A DNA stretch of 64,000 bases, taken from an uncultured beta proteobacterium. Lineage in GTDB: Bacteria; Pseudomonadota; Gammaproteobacteria; Burkholderiales; Rhodocyclaceae. This document shows, one piece after another, positions 1-8,095 of this stretch. Under the pieces are notes generated by a model that was not told the DNA's origin, ran no database searches, and saw nothing but the letters and a program-made list of their open reading frames with translations. Positions within the stretch are counted from its first letter, which is position 1, and every line of letters starts with the position of its first letter. The DNA is taken from positions 1-64,000 of the forward strand of contig CAIVQO010000066.1 of the NCBI GenBank assembly GCA_903908065.1, in the 5' to 3' direction. Made by a program: the position numbers and the translations under genes.

Positions 1-1011
1 GCGCTCTACGAAAAGGACGAGGCGACGCGCATTCGGTTGGCGGAATTGCTGCCGCATCTGGAAGCTCTGGATGACTTGTATCGTCAGTTGGCGAAAGAGC
101 GAGCGAAGCGTGGCGCGATCGATTTCGAAACCGTCGAAACGCGGATGATCTTCGACGACCACGGTAAGATCCAGCGTATCGAGCCCTACGAACGCAATGA
201 TGCCCACCGCCTGATCGAGGAGTGCATGCTTGCCGCCAACGTATGCGCTTCCGAGTTTCTGCGCGACCGCGAACATCCGGTCCTGTATCGCGTGCATCAG
301 GGCCCGACCTCGGAGCGCCTGGTCAAGTTGCGCGACTTCCTTGGTACCTTCGGTTTTCAGCTGGGGGGCGGTGATACGCCCAAGGCCAAGGACTACGCCC
401 GCTTGCTGGAACAGATCGGGCAACGGCCGGATCGGCAACTGCTGCAGACAGTGATGTTGCGCTCCTTGCGGCAGGCGATTTACAGCCCGGACAACGTTGG
501 CCACTTTGGCCTGGCGTACGAAAGCTACACGCATTTCACCTCGCCGATTCGCCGCTATCCGGATCTGCTGGTGCATCGGGCAATAAAGTCGGCGCTGGCG
601 GCACGGCGCTACGAGCCCGCCGGTGGGGAGAACGCGTGGGAAGAAATCGGCTTGCACTGTTCCATGACCGAGCGTCGCGCAGACGAGGCCACCCGCGATG
701 TCGAGGATTGGCTGAAATGCTTCTACATGAAGGACCGAGTCGGTGAAATCTTCGAGGGCAGCATTTCCTCGGTCGTGCCCTTCGGTATCTTCATTGCGCT
801 CGATGGCGTGTTCGTCGAAGGACTGGTCCATGTCTCCGAACTCGGACAGGACTACTTTCACTTCGATGCCACCGCTCACGCGATGGTGGGTGAGCGCAGC
901 GGAAAGCGTTTTCGCCTGGCCGATCGCGTGCGCGTTCAACTGGCGCGCGTGGATATGGAGAGCAACCGCATCGACTTCCGGCTTGCCGCTGCGCCCTCAG
1001 CCCGTCGCTAG
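1..1011 (+). CDS. rnr: Ribonuclease R, C-terminal part (5' end outside window)
   Basis: The reading frame is open from base 1, so this is the 3' part of a larger gene. It shows the end of the RNB catalytic domain, with the family's conserved stretch around SYTHFTSPIRRYPDLLVHR about 175 codons in, followed by an S1 RNA-binding domain (roughly GEIFEGSISSVVPFGIFI to the end). RNase R is a processive 3'-5' hydrolytic exoribonuclease that degrades structured RNA. The protein ends a few residues after S1 (APSARR), so it lacks the long lysine-rich tail of the E. coli enzyme. RNase II is the alternative, but the S1 context and tail fit RNase R better. A terminator follows about 34 nt later. Confidence 0.93.
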   Translation, partial: ALYEKDEATRIRLAELLPHLEALDDLYRQLAKERAKRGAIDFETVETRMIFDDHGKIQRIEPYERNDAHRLIEECMLAANVCASEFLRDREHPVLYRVHQGPTSERLVKLRDFLGTFGFQLGGGDTPKAKDYARLLEQIGQRPDRQLLQTVMLRSLRQAIYSPDNVGHFGLAYESYTHFTSPIRRYPDLLVHRAIKSALAARRYEPAGGENAWEEIGLHCSMTERRADEATRDVEDWLKCFYMKDRVGEIFEGSISSVVPFGIFIALDGVFVEGLVHVSELGQDYFHFDATAHAMVGERSGKRFRLADRVRVQLARVDMESNRIDFRLAAAPSARR

Positions 1012-1044
1012 AAGCTGGACGAACTGCAGTAGAACGCAGCAAAC

Positions 1045-1070
1045 AAAAAACCCGCCGCAGCGGGTTTTTT
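1045..1070. terminator. Bidirectional intrinsic terminator between rnr and rpmG
   Basis: An A-run, the stem CCCGC/GCGGG with a short CGCA-type loop, and a T-run give a hairpin that works from either strand. It sits between the convergent ends of rnr and rpmG. Confidence 0.85.
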
Positions 1071-1088
1071 GATGAAAGCGCGAAGGCC

Positions 1089-1256
1089 TTACTTGAGCTT
1101 GACTTCCTTGTAGGCGACGTGTTTGCGCGCCTTCGGGTCGTATTTCAGGAACTCCAGCTTTTCCGGCGTGGTTTTCTTGTTCTTGGTGGTGGTGTAGAAA
1201 TGCCCCGTACCCGCGGTGGATTCCAGCTTGATTTTTTCGCGTCCGCCCTTGGCCAT
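1089..1256 (-). CDS. rpmG: 50S ribosomal protein L33
   Basis: A 55-residue protein beginning [18 protein letters not shown] and ending YKEVKLK, matching bacterial L33 in length and pattern. L33 is a small basic protein of the large ribosomal subunit near the E site. It has no CxxC pairs, so it is the zinc-independent form. It lies 15 nt downstream of rpmB in the usual rpmB-rpmG order, followed by a terminator. The start is the ATG at 1256. Confidence 0.95.
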   Translation of the reverse strand: MAKGGREKIKLESTAGTGHFYTTTKNKKTTPEKLEFLKYDPKARKHVAYKEVKLK

Positions 1257-1271
1257 GATCCTGTCTCCTGA

Positions 1272-1508
1272 TTAAACGCGCTCGCCGCGCTCACGCAGCT
1301 CAGCGAGGACAACGTCGATACCTTTCTTGTCGATGGTGCGCAGACCAGCGTTGGATACACGCAGGCTGACCCAGCGGTTCTCGGATTCGATCCAGAAGCG
1401 GCGGCTGTGCAGGTTCGGCAGAAAGCGACGCTTGGTCTTGTTGTTGGCGTGGGAAACATTGTTCCCGACCATCGGGGCCTTGCCCGTCACTTGACAAACG
1501 CGAGACAT
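1272..1508 (-). CDS. rpmB: 50S ribosomal protein L28
   Basis: A 78-residue protein starting [12 protein letters not shown] and carrying the L28 signature with [12 protein letters not shown] and FLPNLH. L28 is a large-subunit protein needed for 70S assembly. Length matches the family. It is the first gene of the rpmB-rpmG pair. Its promoter should lie in the AT-rich 70 nt to the right (1509-1580), where I see no clear consensus. A GGAG-type ribosome binding site precedes the ATG. Confidence 0.96.
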   Translation of the reverse strand: MSRVCQVTGKAPMVGNNVSHANNKTKRRFLPNLHSRRFWIESENRWVSLRVSNAGLRTIDKKGIDVVLAELRERGERV

Positions 1509-1580
1509 GAATTGCTCCTGAATGCAGATTTTGCAAAGCTCGCTAGTCTAACAAAAAAATCAGGAAAAACCCATAACTTT

Positions 1581-2261
1581 TTACAGCAGGCCGCGTTCGG
1601 CAAACGAAGGCGGCTGTGCGCTGCCGGCGACGATGAAGTGGTCCAACAGCTTAACGTCGATCATTGCCAGCGCCTGTTTCAGCGTCGAAGTGAGTACTTC
1701 GTCGGCGCGGGAGGGTTCGGCCAGCCCCGAGGGATGGTTATGGGCCAGGATCACCGCACCCGCGTTGTGCGCAAGCGCACGCTTGACAACCTCGCGCGGA
1801 TACACGCTGGTCTGGGTCAACGTGCCGCCGAACAATTCTTCGCTGGCGATCAGGCGATTCTGCGCATCTAGCCACAAGGCCAGAAATACCTCGTGTGGGG
1901 TTTGCCCAAGGGCGAGGCGCAACCAGTCGCGGACCGCTTCGGGCGAAGCCAGGGTGTCCCGGGCTTTCATCGGCACTGCCAGCGCACGTCGCGCAAGTTC
2001 CAGCGCCGCCGCAAGTTGCGCCGCCTTGGCCGGACCGATGCCACGCAGGCTTGCTAGCTGTTTGACACTGGCGTGGGCCAGGCTCGCCAAGTCGCCGCCA
2101 AAGGTGTTGAGCAATTCGCGCGCGAGGTCGACCGCACTTTTTCCGGGCAGGCCTACGCGCAGGAATATCGCCAGCAGTTCCGCGTCGGAAAGCGCTGTCG
2201 CTCCCTGTCGCGCAAGCCTTTCGCGAGGCCGTTCGGCCTCCGGCCAATCGCGTATGGCCAT
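1581..2261 (-). CDS. radC: RadC family JAMM-domain protein
   Basis: 226 residues. The N-terminal helix-hairpin-helix region has LRGIGPAKA near residues 72-80. The C-terminal JAMM/MPN+ domain carries the metal motif HNHPSG at 174-179 with the partner Asp at 187 in the SRAD segment. The RadC/YicR family was once linked to DNA repair; the fold suggests a zinc peptidase or isopeptidase, and the true role is unsettled. It is divergent from coaBC with only 45 nt between starts, the classical radC-coaBC arrangement of proteobacteria. Confidence 0.92.
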   Translation of the reverse strand: MAIRDWPEAERPRERLARQGATALSDAELLAIFLRVGLPGKSAVDLARELLNTFGGDLASLAHASVKQLASLRGIGPAKAAQLAAALELARRALAVPMKARDTLASPEAVRDWLRLALGQTPHEVFLALWLDAQNRLIASEELFGGTLTQTSVYPREVVKRALAHNAGAVILAHNHPSGLAEPSRADEVLTSTLKQALAMIDVKLLDHFIVAGSAQPPSFAERGLL

Positions 2262-2306
2262 GGTTTAGAATCCCCGCTGGTCGCCGTTTGGCGGGATTTT
2301 AATGTC

Positions 2307-3509
2307 ATGAGCGAATTTCAGGGTCGGCGAATCGTTCTCGGCGTCACTGGCGGCGTCGCTGCCTACAAGGCCGCGGAATTGGTGCGACTGATGGTCAAGG
2401 CCGGTGCAGAGGTCGATGTCGTGCTGACCGCCGCGGGTGCCCAGTTTGTCGGCCCAGCGACCTTCCAGGCGCTCACCGGTCGCCAGGTGTGGCAGGCCCT
2501 GTGGGACGAGCGTATGGACAATGGCATGGCCCACATCGATCTGACCCGTGGGGCGGCCGCCTTGCTGGTGGCGCCCGCCACCGCCGATTTCATGGCCAAG
2601 CTGGCGCATGGCTTTGCCGATGACCTGCTTTCCACGCTTTGCCTGGCGCGCGATTGTCCTCTGCTGGTGGCGCCGGCGATGAATCGACAGATGTGGGAGA
2701 ACCCGGCGACACGGCGCAACGTGGCACAGCTGCGTGCCGATACGGTGGGCATTCTCGGACCCGCCCATGGCGAACAGGCCTGCGGCGAGGTGGGCGAAGG
2801 TCGCATGCTGGAAGCAGCGGAGTTGTACGACGAGTTGCTCGCCTCCCTGCAAGAAAAGCTGTTGCGGGGCAAACGCATCTTGATGACCGCAGGCCCGACA
2901 TTTGAAGCACTTGACCCGGTACGTGGCTTGACCAACCTGAGTTCCGGCAAGATGGGGTTTGCCTTGGCCCGCGCCTTTGCTGCGGCCGGGGCGGAGGTGA
3001 CGTTGGTCAGCGGTCCGGTGACGCTTCCCACGCCGCGTGGCGCGCATCGAATCGACGTGCGATCTGCCGCCCAGATGCGTGATGCGGTATTGGCAGAATT
3101 GCCCGGGCAGCATGTATTCATCGGTGTTGCGGCCGTCGCCGACTACCGGCCGCGCGAATTATCCGAACACAAGATCAAGAAGGGAAGCGGCGGTATCACG
3201 CTGGAACTGGAGCCGAATCCCGACATCCTTGCCGAAGTGGCGGCCCGCGCCGATGCGCCTTTCTGCGTTGGCTTCGCTGCCGAAAGCCGCGATCTGGCGA
3301 AGTATGCCGAAGGTAAACGGGTTGCCAAGAAGCTCGGCATGGTCGTCGGCAACTTGGTCCAGGACGGGCTCGGCGGCGACAGCAATGCCGTCACCTTGTT
3401 CGACGCTACGGGGGCGCATCCCTTGCCGCTGGCGGCCAAGGCCGAGGTGGCACGAGGCATCGTCAGCCATCTTGCGAAACTGCTGGAGGCACCCCGTGGC
3501 CACGATTGA
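2307..3509 (+). CDS. coaBC: Bifunctional phosphopantothenoylcysteine decarboxylase / phosphopantothenate-cysteine ligase
   Basis: 400 residues from the ATG at 2307 ([16 protein letters not shown]). The N-terminal CoaC flavoprotein domain shows the FMN-binding [10 protein letters not shown] loop, the catalytic His76 in [14 protein letters not shown] at 123-130 and the active-site Cys159 in [10 protein letters not shown]. The C-terminal CoaB ligase domain starts near [14 protein letters not shown] and ends with the KIKK-containing segment. The enzyme makes 4'-phosphopantetheine for coenzyme A. The last 14 nt overlap dut, so the two are probably translationally coupled. An open frame reaches further upstream, but it overlaps radC and has no family similarity. 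Confidence 0.96.
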   Translation: MSEFQGRRIVLGVTGGVAAYKAAELVRLMVKAGAEVDVVLTAAGAQFVGPATFQALTGRQVWQALWDERMDNGMAHIDLTRGAAALLVAPATADFMAKLAHGFADDLLSTLCLARDCPLLVAPAMNRQMWENPATRRNVAQLRADTVGILGPAHGEQACGEVGEGRMLEAAELYDELLASLQEKLLRGKRILMTAGPTFEALDPVRGLTNLSSGKMGFALARAFAAAGAEVTLVSGPVTLPTPRGAHRIDVRSAAQMRDAVLAELPGQHVFIGVAAVADYRPRELSEHKIKKGSGGITLELEPNPDILAEVAARADAPFCVGFAAESRDLAKYAEGKRVAKKLGMVVGNLVQDGLGGDSNAVTLFDATGAHPLPLAAKAEVARGIVSHLAKLLEAPRGHD

Positions 3510-3951
3510 CCTAAAAATCCTCGATGCGCGACTCAAGGATGAGCGCTACCTGCCGGCCTATGCAACCTCAGGCTCTGCCGGCGTCGATCTGCGCGCCTGC
3601 ATAGACGTTGCGATCAAGATCCATCCAGGCGAAACCATCCTGGTTCCCACCGGCATGGCCGTGCATCTTGCGGATCCCGGCTATGCGGCCATGATCCTGC
3701 CGAGGTCGGGCCTGGGGCACAAGCATGGCATCGTGCTCGGCAATTTGGTGGGTTTGATCGATTCGGATTACCAGGGCGAGATCTTCGTTTCGACATGGAA
3801 TCGCGGCCACGATACCTTCACCCTGAATCCGCTGGATCGACTGGCCCAATTGGTGGTCGTTCCGGTCGTGCAGGTCAAGTTCAACCTCGTCGATGAGTTC
3901 CCGGCGAGTGAACGTGGGGCCGGCGGCTTCGGCAGTACTGGGCACAAGTAG
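3496..3951 (+). CDS. dut: Deoxyuridine 5'-triphosphate nucleotidohydrolase
   Basis: 151 residues from a GTG start inside the end of coaBC. The five dUTPase motifs are visible: SAGVDLRA (27-34), [10 protein letters not shown] (69-78), [10 protein letters not shown] (about 85-94), DRLAQLV, and the C-terminal [11 protein letters not shown] that closes over the active site. It hydrolyses dUTP to dUMP and PPi, keeping uracil out of DNA and feeding thymidylate synthesis. GTG is chosen because [10 protein letters not shown] aligns with the family start and no ATG exists nearby. coaBC-dut is a common gammaproteobacterial and betaproteobacterial pair. Confidence 0.96.
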   Translation: MATIDLKILDARLKDERYLPAYATSGSAGVDLRACIDVAIKIHPGETILVPTGMAVHLADPGYAAMILPRSGLGHKHGIVLGNLVGLIDSDYQGEIFVSTWNRGHDTFTLNPLDRLAQLVVVPVVQVKFNLVDEFPASERGAGGFGSTGHK

Positions 3952-3978
3952 GCCGCCTTTTGCCTTTGTTCGCATCAT

Positions 3979-4014
3979 AAAAAACAAACCCTGCCGAAGC
4001 AGGGTTTGTTTTTT
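3979..4014. terminator. Bidirectional terminator between dut and the fcc operon
   Basis: AAACAAACCCTGC, a CGAA loop and GCAGGGTTTG, then a T-run, with A-rich sequence on the other side. The stem is perfect and serves both the + strand coaBC-dut transcript and the minus-strand cytochrome operon. Confidence 0.9.
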
Positions 4015-4029
4015 GGTGCGACGACAGGC

Positions 4030-5310
4030 TCAGGTCGACATTTCGGTGAGGATGTTCTTCAGCCAGCTCTCGGCGTAGATCGCTTCCATCTTCGCGGCCG
4101 AAAAGTCCGCCGGGGAGACGCCACCGGAGTTCGGTACGGCGATGATCTTGCCTTCCTTGACCGCATATACAGCCGCAACGCTGACCGCTTCCTTGTCGGT
4201 GATGTAGCTGTAGCAGGTGTTGATGCCGGACATTTCGGTGGTTTCCTTGCCGTTCATCAGCGCGACGATGTTCGTTGCACAGATCTTGGCTTCGGAGTTC
4301 GCCGAGTAGCCCGACTTCGGCATCGCGCCGGCGACGCAGGCGTCACCAATGACATGGATGCCGGCCTGCTTGGTCGATTCGAAGGTGGTCGGATTGACCG
4401 GGCACCAGTTCTTGTCCTCTCCCACCAGGCCGGCAGCGACGGCGATCTGCCCGGCGCGCTGCGGGGGAATCACGTTGATGACATCGCCCTTGACATCTTC
4501 CAGGCCCTCGATCAGCACCGTCATCTTGCCGGGCTCGACTTCGGTAACCTTCTTTGCCGGGCGGTAATCGATGATGCCTTCGTAGTTGTCCTTCCAGCCC
4601 TTCTTGAACAGGCCGCCCTTGGAGGTGATGTCCGGATTGGCGTCGAGCACCACGAGCTTCGACTTCGGCTTGTTCTTCTTCAGGTAATGGGCCACCATGC
4701 TGGCGCGCTCGTAAGGTCCGGGCGGGCAGCGGTAGGGAGCCAGCGGCACGGTCATGACCATGGTGCCGCCGTCCTTCATGGCCTCGAGCTGCTTGCGCAG
4801 CAGGACGGTCTGCGGACCTGCCTTCCAGGCGTGGGGCATGATCTCCATGGCCGCCGCGTCATAGCCCTTCATCTCCTCCAGCCGGAAATCGACGCCGGGC
4901 GAGAGCACCAGGCGGTCATAGCTGACGGTACCCTTGCTGGTGGTCACCACCTTGCCGGCGGGGTCGATGCCGGTGACTTCGGCCTGCACCACCTTGACGC
5001 CATGATTGGCGGCGAGCTTGTCGAACTTGATGGTCAGCGGATTCAGATCCTTGATCACGCCGCCGATGTAGAGGTTGCTGAACGGGCAGGAAACAAAATG
5101 ATCATTGCGCTCGATCAGCACCACCTCGATGCTCTTGTCCATCATGCGGATGTACTTGGCGGCGATGGTGCCGCCGTAGCCGCCGCCAACCACCACCACG
5201 CGCTTGGCGCCCTTGGGCATCAGTTCGGCCGCACGGCCGATCATCGGCAGGCCTGCGGCGCCAACGCCGGCGCCGGCGAGCTTGAGAAAACTTCTGCGAT
5301 CCAGTGTCAT
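4030..5310 (-). CDS. fccB: Flavocytochrome c sulfide dehydrogenase, flavoprotein subunit (FccB/SoxF type)
   Basis: 426 residues. A Tat signal (DRRSFLKLAG at 4-13) precedes an FAD-binding GGGYGG at 42-47. Cys75 in HFVSCPF matches the Cys that covalently holds FAD in Allochromatium FccB. Cys195 (YRCPPGP) and Cys366 (INTCYSY) lie at the spacings of the redox disulfide Cys161-Cys337, so all three catalytic cysteines are kept. The family oxidises sulfide in the periplasm and passes electrons to a partner diheme cytochrome. It is the last gene of a three-gene operon, 13 nt after that cytochrome. Sulfide as substrate is inferred from the family; another thiol or sulfur compound is possible. Confidence 0.85.
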   Translation of the reverse strand: MTLDRRSFLKLAGAGVGAAGLPMIGRAAELMPKGAKRVVVVGGGYGGTIAAKYIRMMDKSIEVVLIERNDHFVSCPFSNLYIGGVIKDLNPLTIKFDKLAANHGVKVVQAEVTGIDPAGKVVTTSKGTVSYDRLVLSPGVDFRLEEMKGYDAAAMEIMPHAWKAGPQTVLLRKQLEAMKDGGTMVMTVPLAPYRCPPGPYERASMVAHYLKKNKPKSKLVVLDANPDITSKGGLFKKGWKDNYEGIIDYRPAKKVTEVEPGKMTVLIEGLEDVKGDVINVIPPQRAGQIAVAAGLVGEDKNWCPVNPTTFESTKQAGIHVIGDACVAGAMPKSGYSANSEAKICATNIVALMNGKETTEMSGINTCYSYITDKEAVSVAAVYAVKEGKIIAVPNSGGVSPADFSAAKMEAIYAESWLKNILTEMST

Positions 5311-5323
5311 GTTCCCGTCCCCC

Positions 5324-5902
5324 TTATTTCACGCTGGCGTAGAAGTGCAGCAGCGCATCGATGTCTTCCTTGGACAGCGGCTTGACCTTCTCCGCCATCT
5401 TTTCCGGCATCTTGCGTTTGCCGGACTGATACAGCTCCATCTGCATCTGCAGGTAGGGCAGCCACTGGCTTGCCATGACCGGCGTGTCGTCCTTGCCGTC
5501 CTTGCCATCGTCGAGATGGCAGCGCGAACAGTTGGCTTCCTGCAGGTCGGAACCCTTCTTCACCTTGGCGGCATCGACGGCCTGGCTGGTGGCGTGGAAT
5601 TTCTGTTTCGAGAAGTAGTCGCCCATCGCCTCGATTTCAGCATCGCTATAGCCCTTGGCCAGGCGACCCATGACGGTGGAGGGACGCTCGCCGCTCTTGA
5701 ACTTCTTCATCGCGTCGACAATGGCGGTCTTCGACTGGCTCGCCAGACTGGGCATGCTCGGCCCGGCGCTGCCGCCATTCGTGCCGTGGCATCCGGCACA
5801 CGCGTTCGACAGCATCGCGGCCGACGGCGGCGCGGCTTGCGCGATCGCCGATACAGCCAGGACGCTGGTGGCCAGCGCCCACTTCTTCCACTTCATCGCC
5901 AT
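5324..5902 (-). CDS. Diheme cytochrome c (c4/FccA-like), partner of FccB
   Basis: 192 residues with a Sec signal peptide (about 1-23, cutting after IAQA). Two c-type heme motifs are present, CAGCH at 35-39 and CSRCH at 125-129, giving two cytochrome c domains as in cytochrome c4 and FccA. The ATG at 5902 is favoured by a strong GGAGGAG upstream. It sits between the hexaheme fusion gene (49 nt) and fccB (13 nt), so it is very likely the electron acceptor of the flavoprotein in the periplasm. It could equally be called a class I c4; context decides for an FccA role. Confidence 0.85.
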   Translation of the reverse strand: MAMKWKKWALATSVLAVSAIAQAAPPSAAMLSNACAGCHGTNGGSAGPSMPSLASQSKTAIVDAMKKFKSGERPSTVMGRLAKGYSDAEIEAMGDYFSKQKFHATSQAVDAAKVKKGSDLQEANCSRCHLDDGKDGKDDTPVMASQWLPYLQMQMELYQSGKRKMPEKMAEKVKPLSKEDIDALLHFYASVK

Positions 5903-5951
5903 TATTTCTCCTCCTTGGATTTAAAAAGTACTGCCTGCAACTCCATGCTGC

Positions 5952-7706
5952 TTACTGCTTCTGGATGTCAATGTAGTTTTTTACGCCCGGATTGGCCTTG
6001 TCGAGACCGAACTGATAGCCCAGCGAGACATAGTGGAATCGGGCATTGGTGAAGTCTTCGTGAATCGCGAAGCCAAAGTTATACACCTTATCCGTGCCAA
6101 TGACATGGTCGCCCTTGCCGCCGCCGGCCAGCGCGCGCTCGAAGATGACAACCCACTTGTTGCCTTCCTTCTTGCCTTCCGCCTTCAACTGGCTCTTGCC
6201 ACCGGACATATGCCTTTCGCTATCTACCCAGCCGTCGGCCGGTCCCTGACCCTTGCCGCTGCGGAACTGGATCAGGTCCATGAATTTGCCGCTGGCGAGG
6301 TCGGCCCCCGTGATGTATTTGGTCTTCTTGTCGTCCTTGGCATCCTTCATGGTGCGCAGGTCGGTATGGCAGGTACCCCAGCATCCGTTCAGTTCGCTGC
6401 CTTCGACCGTGCCGCCGCCATCGAACATCATGGTCAGCTTGACTTCGTTTTTCGGGTCGAGCTTTTTGTCGCCGTTCTTCGGCGGTACCCATTCGAAGCG
6501 GAAGAAGATCTTGTCGCCATCGTGGGTGGCCTGGAAGGTGACCGGAATGAAGCCGACCTTGCCCGCGGGCGGATTGGGTTCCAGCACCGTCTTCGACGCG
6601 CCCACCGGCTTGCCGGCAACGATGGCCGCGCCCACCTCGTTGGCATCGCCTTCGTGACAGCGGGCGCATGCGCGTTTCTTTTCGAGGATGTCGGATGCCG
6701 AGGAATGGTCGGGTTTGTTCATCACCCATTCCAGAGCGGCTTGCCCTGGGTAGAACACCTTGATGGTGCGCGTCGGAACTTTGCTCCAGTCCATGGCCTT
6801 GACGCTGCCACCGGCGCCAGCGGCAGTCTCACCGCTCTCGGCCTTTTCCTTCTTGGCTGGTTTGGCTCCATCCGTCCCGGCGGTCATGGCCTGCGTCGCG
6901 GCGGTCATCACGTTGGCCGCTGCTGCGGCCGTCGTGGTCGCGGCCGCAGCGGTCGCCTTCGCGGCACCGGCAACGGGTTCTGAGGGGGCCGTGGCTGGAG
7001 CAGCGGCGGGCGTGGGTGCCGGAGCGGCGGCAGGGGCACTTGGCGTGGCTGCCGGGGGCGCGGCGGAAGCCGCAGCATCCGCAGCCTTGCCATCCTTTTC
7101 CAACAGGTGGTGCACCGGCTTGTGGGCGATGCCCTTGTGACAGTCGATACAGGTCTTGCCGTCCTCAACGGCGCCCTCGTGCTTGGCCACCGAACGATCT
7201 TTCTGCTTGGTGGTATCCATCTTGTCGAACTTGTGGCAATTGCGACATTCCTTGGAATCCGATTCCTTCATGTGTGCCCAGACCCTTTTTGCCATGGTCA
7301 GTCGATAGGCTTCAAACTTTTCCGGTGTGTCGATGGTGCCGAGGATCTGACCGATCACGTCCTTGGACGCGAACACCTTCTGCGTGAGCTTGCGGGCGTA
7401 GTCGAAGGGTTCCTTGCTGCTGGCGACGTGGCAATCCGCACAGCCGACGCTGGTGCCGGTGCGATTGCTGTAATGCACCGTTTTCTTGAGTTCTTCATAA
7501 GGGGTGCGCATCGTGTGGCATGAAAGGCAGAACTCGGTGCGGTTGGTGAACTCCATTCCCGTGTTGAGGCCACCCCAGATCAGGATGCCGCCCAGTACGC
7601 CAATCACGATCATGCGTGCCATCGAGCACTGCGGCGGACGTTTCAGCCAACGGAACAGGCCTTTTCCGGTTTCAGGTGAGGAGGCGTCAGTCGAGTTCTC
7701 AGTCAT
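5952..7706 (-). CDS. NapC/NirT-type multiheme cytochrome c fused to an ethylbenzene-dehydrogenase-like heme domain
   Basis: 584 residues from the ATG at 7706, preceded by GGAA at proper spacing. A membrane anchor (31-47) is followed by a NapC/NirT-like tetraheme domain with CLSCH (60), CADCH (89), CRNCH (154) and CIDCH (186). Next comes a long Ala/Pro/Thr linker (about 203-320), then a C-terminal domain like the heme-binding ethylbenzene dehydrogenase subunit family. That domain has CARCH at 347 and an unusual CWGTCH at 442 with three residues between the cysteines. NapC proteins move electrons between the quinone pool and periplasmic partners. As first gene of the fcc operon it may connect FccAB to quinones; that link is inference. 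Confidence 0.8.
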   Translation of the reverse strand: MTENSTDASSPETGKGLFRWLKRPPQCSMARMIVIGVLGGILIWGGLNTGMEFTNRTEFCLSCHTMRTPYEELKKTVHYSNRTGTSVGCADCHVASSKEPFDYARKLTQKVFASKDVIGQILGTIDTPEKFEAYRLTMAKRVWAHMKESDSKECRNCHKFDKMDTTKQKDRSVAKHEGAVEDGKTCIDCHKGIAHKPVHHLLEKDGKAADAAASAAPPAATPSAPAAAPAPTPAAAPATAPSEPVAGAAKATAAAATTTAAAAANVMTAATQAMTAGTDGAKPAKKEKAESGETAAGAGGSVKAMDWSKVPTRTIKVFYPGQAALEWVMNKPDHSSASDILEKKRACARCHEGDANEVGAAIVAGKPVGASKTVLEPNPPAGKVGFIPVTFQATHDGDKIFFRFEWVPPKNGDKKLDPKNEVKLTMMFDGGGTVEGSELNGCWGTCHTDLRTMKDAKDDKKTKYITGADLASGKFMDLIQFRSGKGQGPADGWVDSERHMSGGKSQLKAEGKKEGNKWVVIFERALAGGGKGDHVIGTDKVYNFGFAIHEDFTNARFHYVSLGYQFGLDKANPGVKNYIDIQKQ

Positions 7707-8000
7707 GTTCATGCATTCCAATGGCCAAGTTGATGTATTGCGTGCCCGCGATATCGAAAATCGAATTGCTGCAATCGCCAAACGCCTACCCGGCACATCC
7801 GTTGGCGGATCGTGCCGATTCGGCGACTGGCGCTGCTGGGGGGGGAACTCCCTTGCTTCTTTTAGTTATGTTTCTGGTTTTTTGCAGATTATTGCAGGGG
7901 CTCCAGATGGCGTAAAAGAGATTGTTGTGATCAGGGGATCAAGCAGACTTCTATAAGAGTTCGCTAATTTTGTCGCGTGGGCTTTTCGAGGTCGTGTCGC

Positions 8001-8040
8001 CAAAAAACAACGGCGCCCGGATCGTTCCGGGCGCCGTTGT
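8001..8040 (-). terminator. Intrinsic terminator of aceB
   Basis: A long GC stem (ACAACGGCGCCCGG pairing with CCGGGCGCCGTTGT around a six-base loop) is followed on the minus strand by a run of six T. It lies about 55 nt beyond the aceB stop. Confidence 0.88.
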
Positions 8041-8051
8041 CTTTGGCTGAA

Positions 8052-8077
8052 TCGCCGTGTCGCGAGCGCCGACTTTC
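8052..8077 (+). repeat. Dispersed 26-nt repeat, copy 1
   Basis: CGCCGTGT followed by GCGCCGACTTTC after a five-base spacer. It differs from the 48195 copy at one of 26 positions. It lies downstream of aceB. The 3' part forms a small hairpin GCCGAC-N6-GTCGGC (8068-8085). Confidence 0.7.
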
Positions 8078-8095
8078 CCGTCGGCGAACTGTCTT

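Larger units (their letters stand above)
7707..8095. other. Intergenic region between the cytochrome operon and aceB
   Basis: No credible gene here. It should hold the promoter of the minus-strand cytochrome operon. The palindrome TGATC-N4-GATCA at 7928-7941 resembles an FNR/CRP-type site but does not fit the FNR half-site spacing, so it is only a candidate. The right part holds the aceB terminator (8001-8040) and one copy of the dispersed 26-nt repeat (8052-8077). A G-run occurs near 7840. Confidence 0.5.

Noticed and set aside
3037-3495. N-terminal extension of dut
   Set aside because: The frame is open upstream of the dut GTG but overlaps coaBC and encodes no dUTPase sequence; length with GTG fits the family.
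7928-7941. FNR binding site upstream of the cytochrome operon
   Set aside because: The palindrome TGATC-N4-GATCA does not fit TTGAT-N4-ATCAA and lies over 200 bases from the start codon. Left only as a weak candidate.
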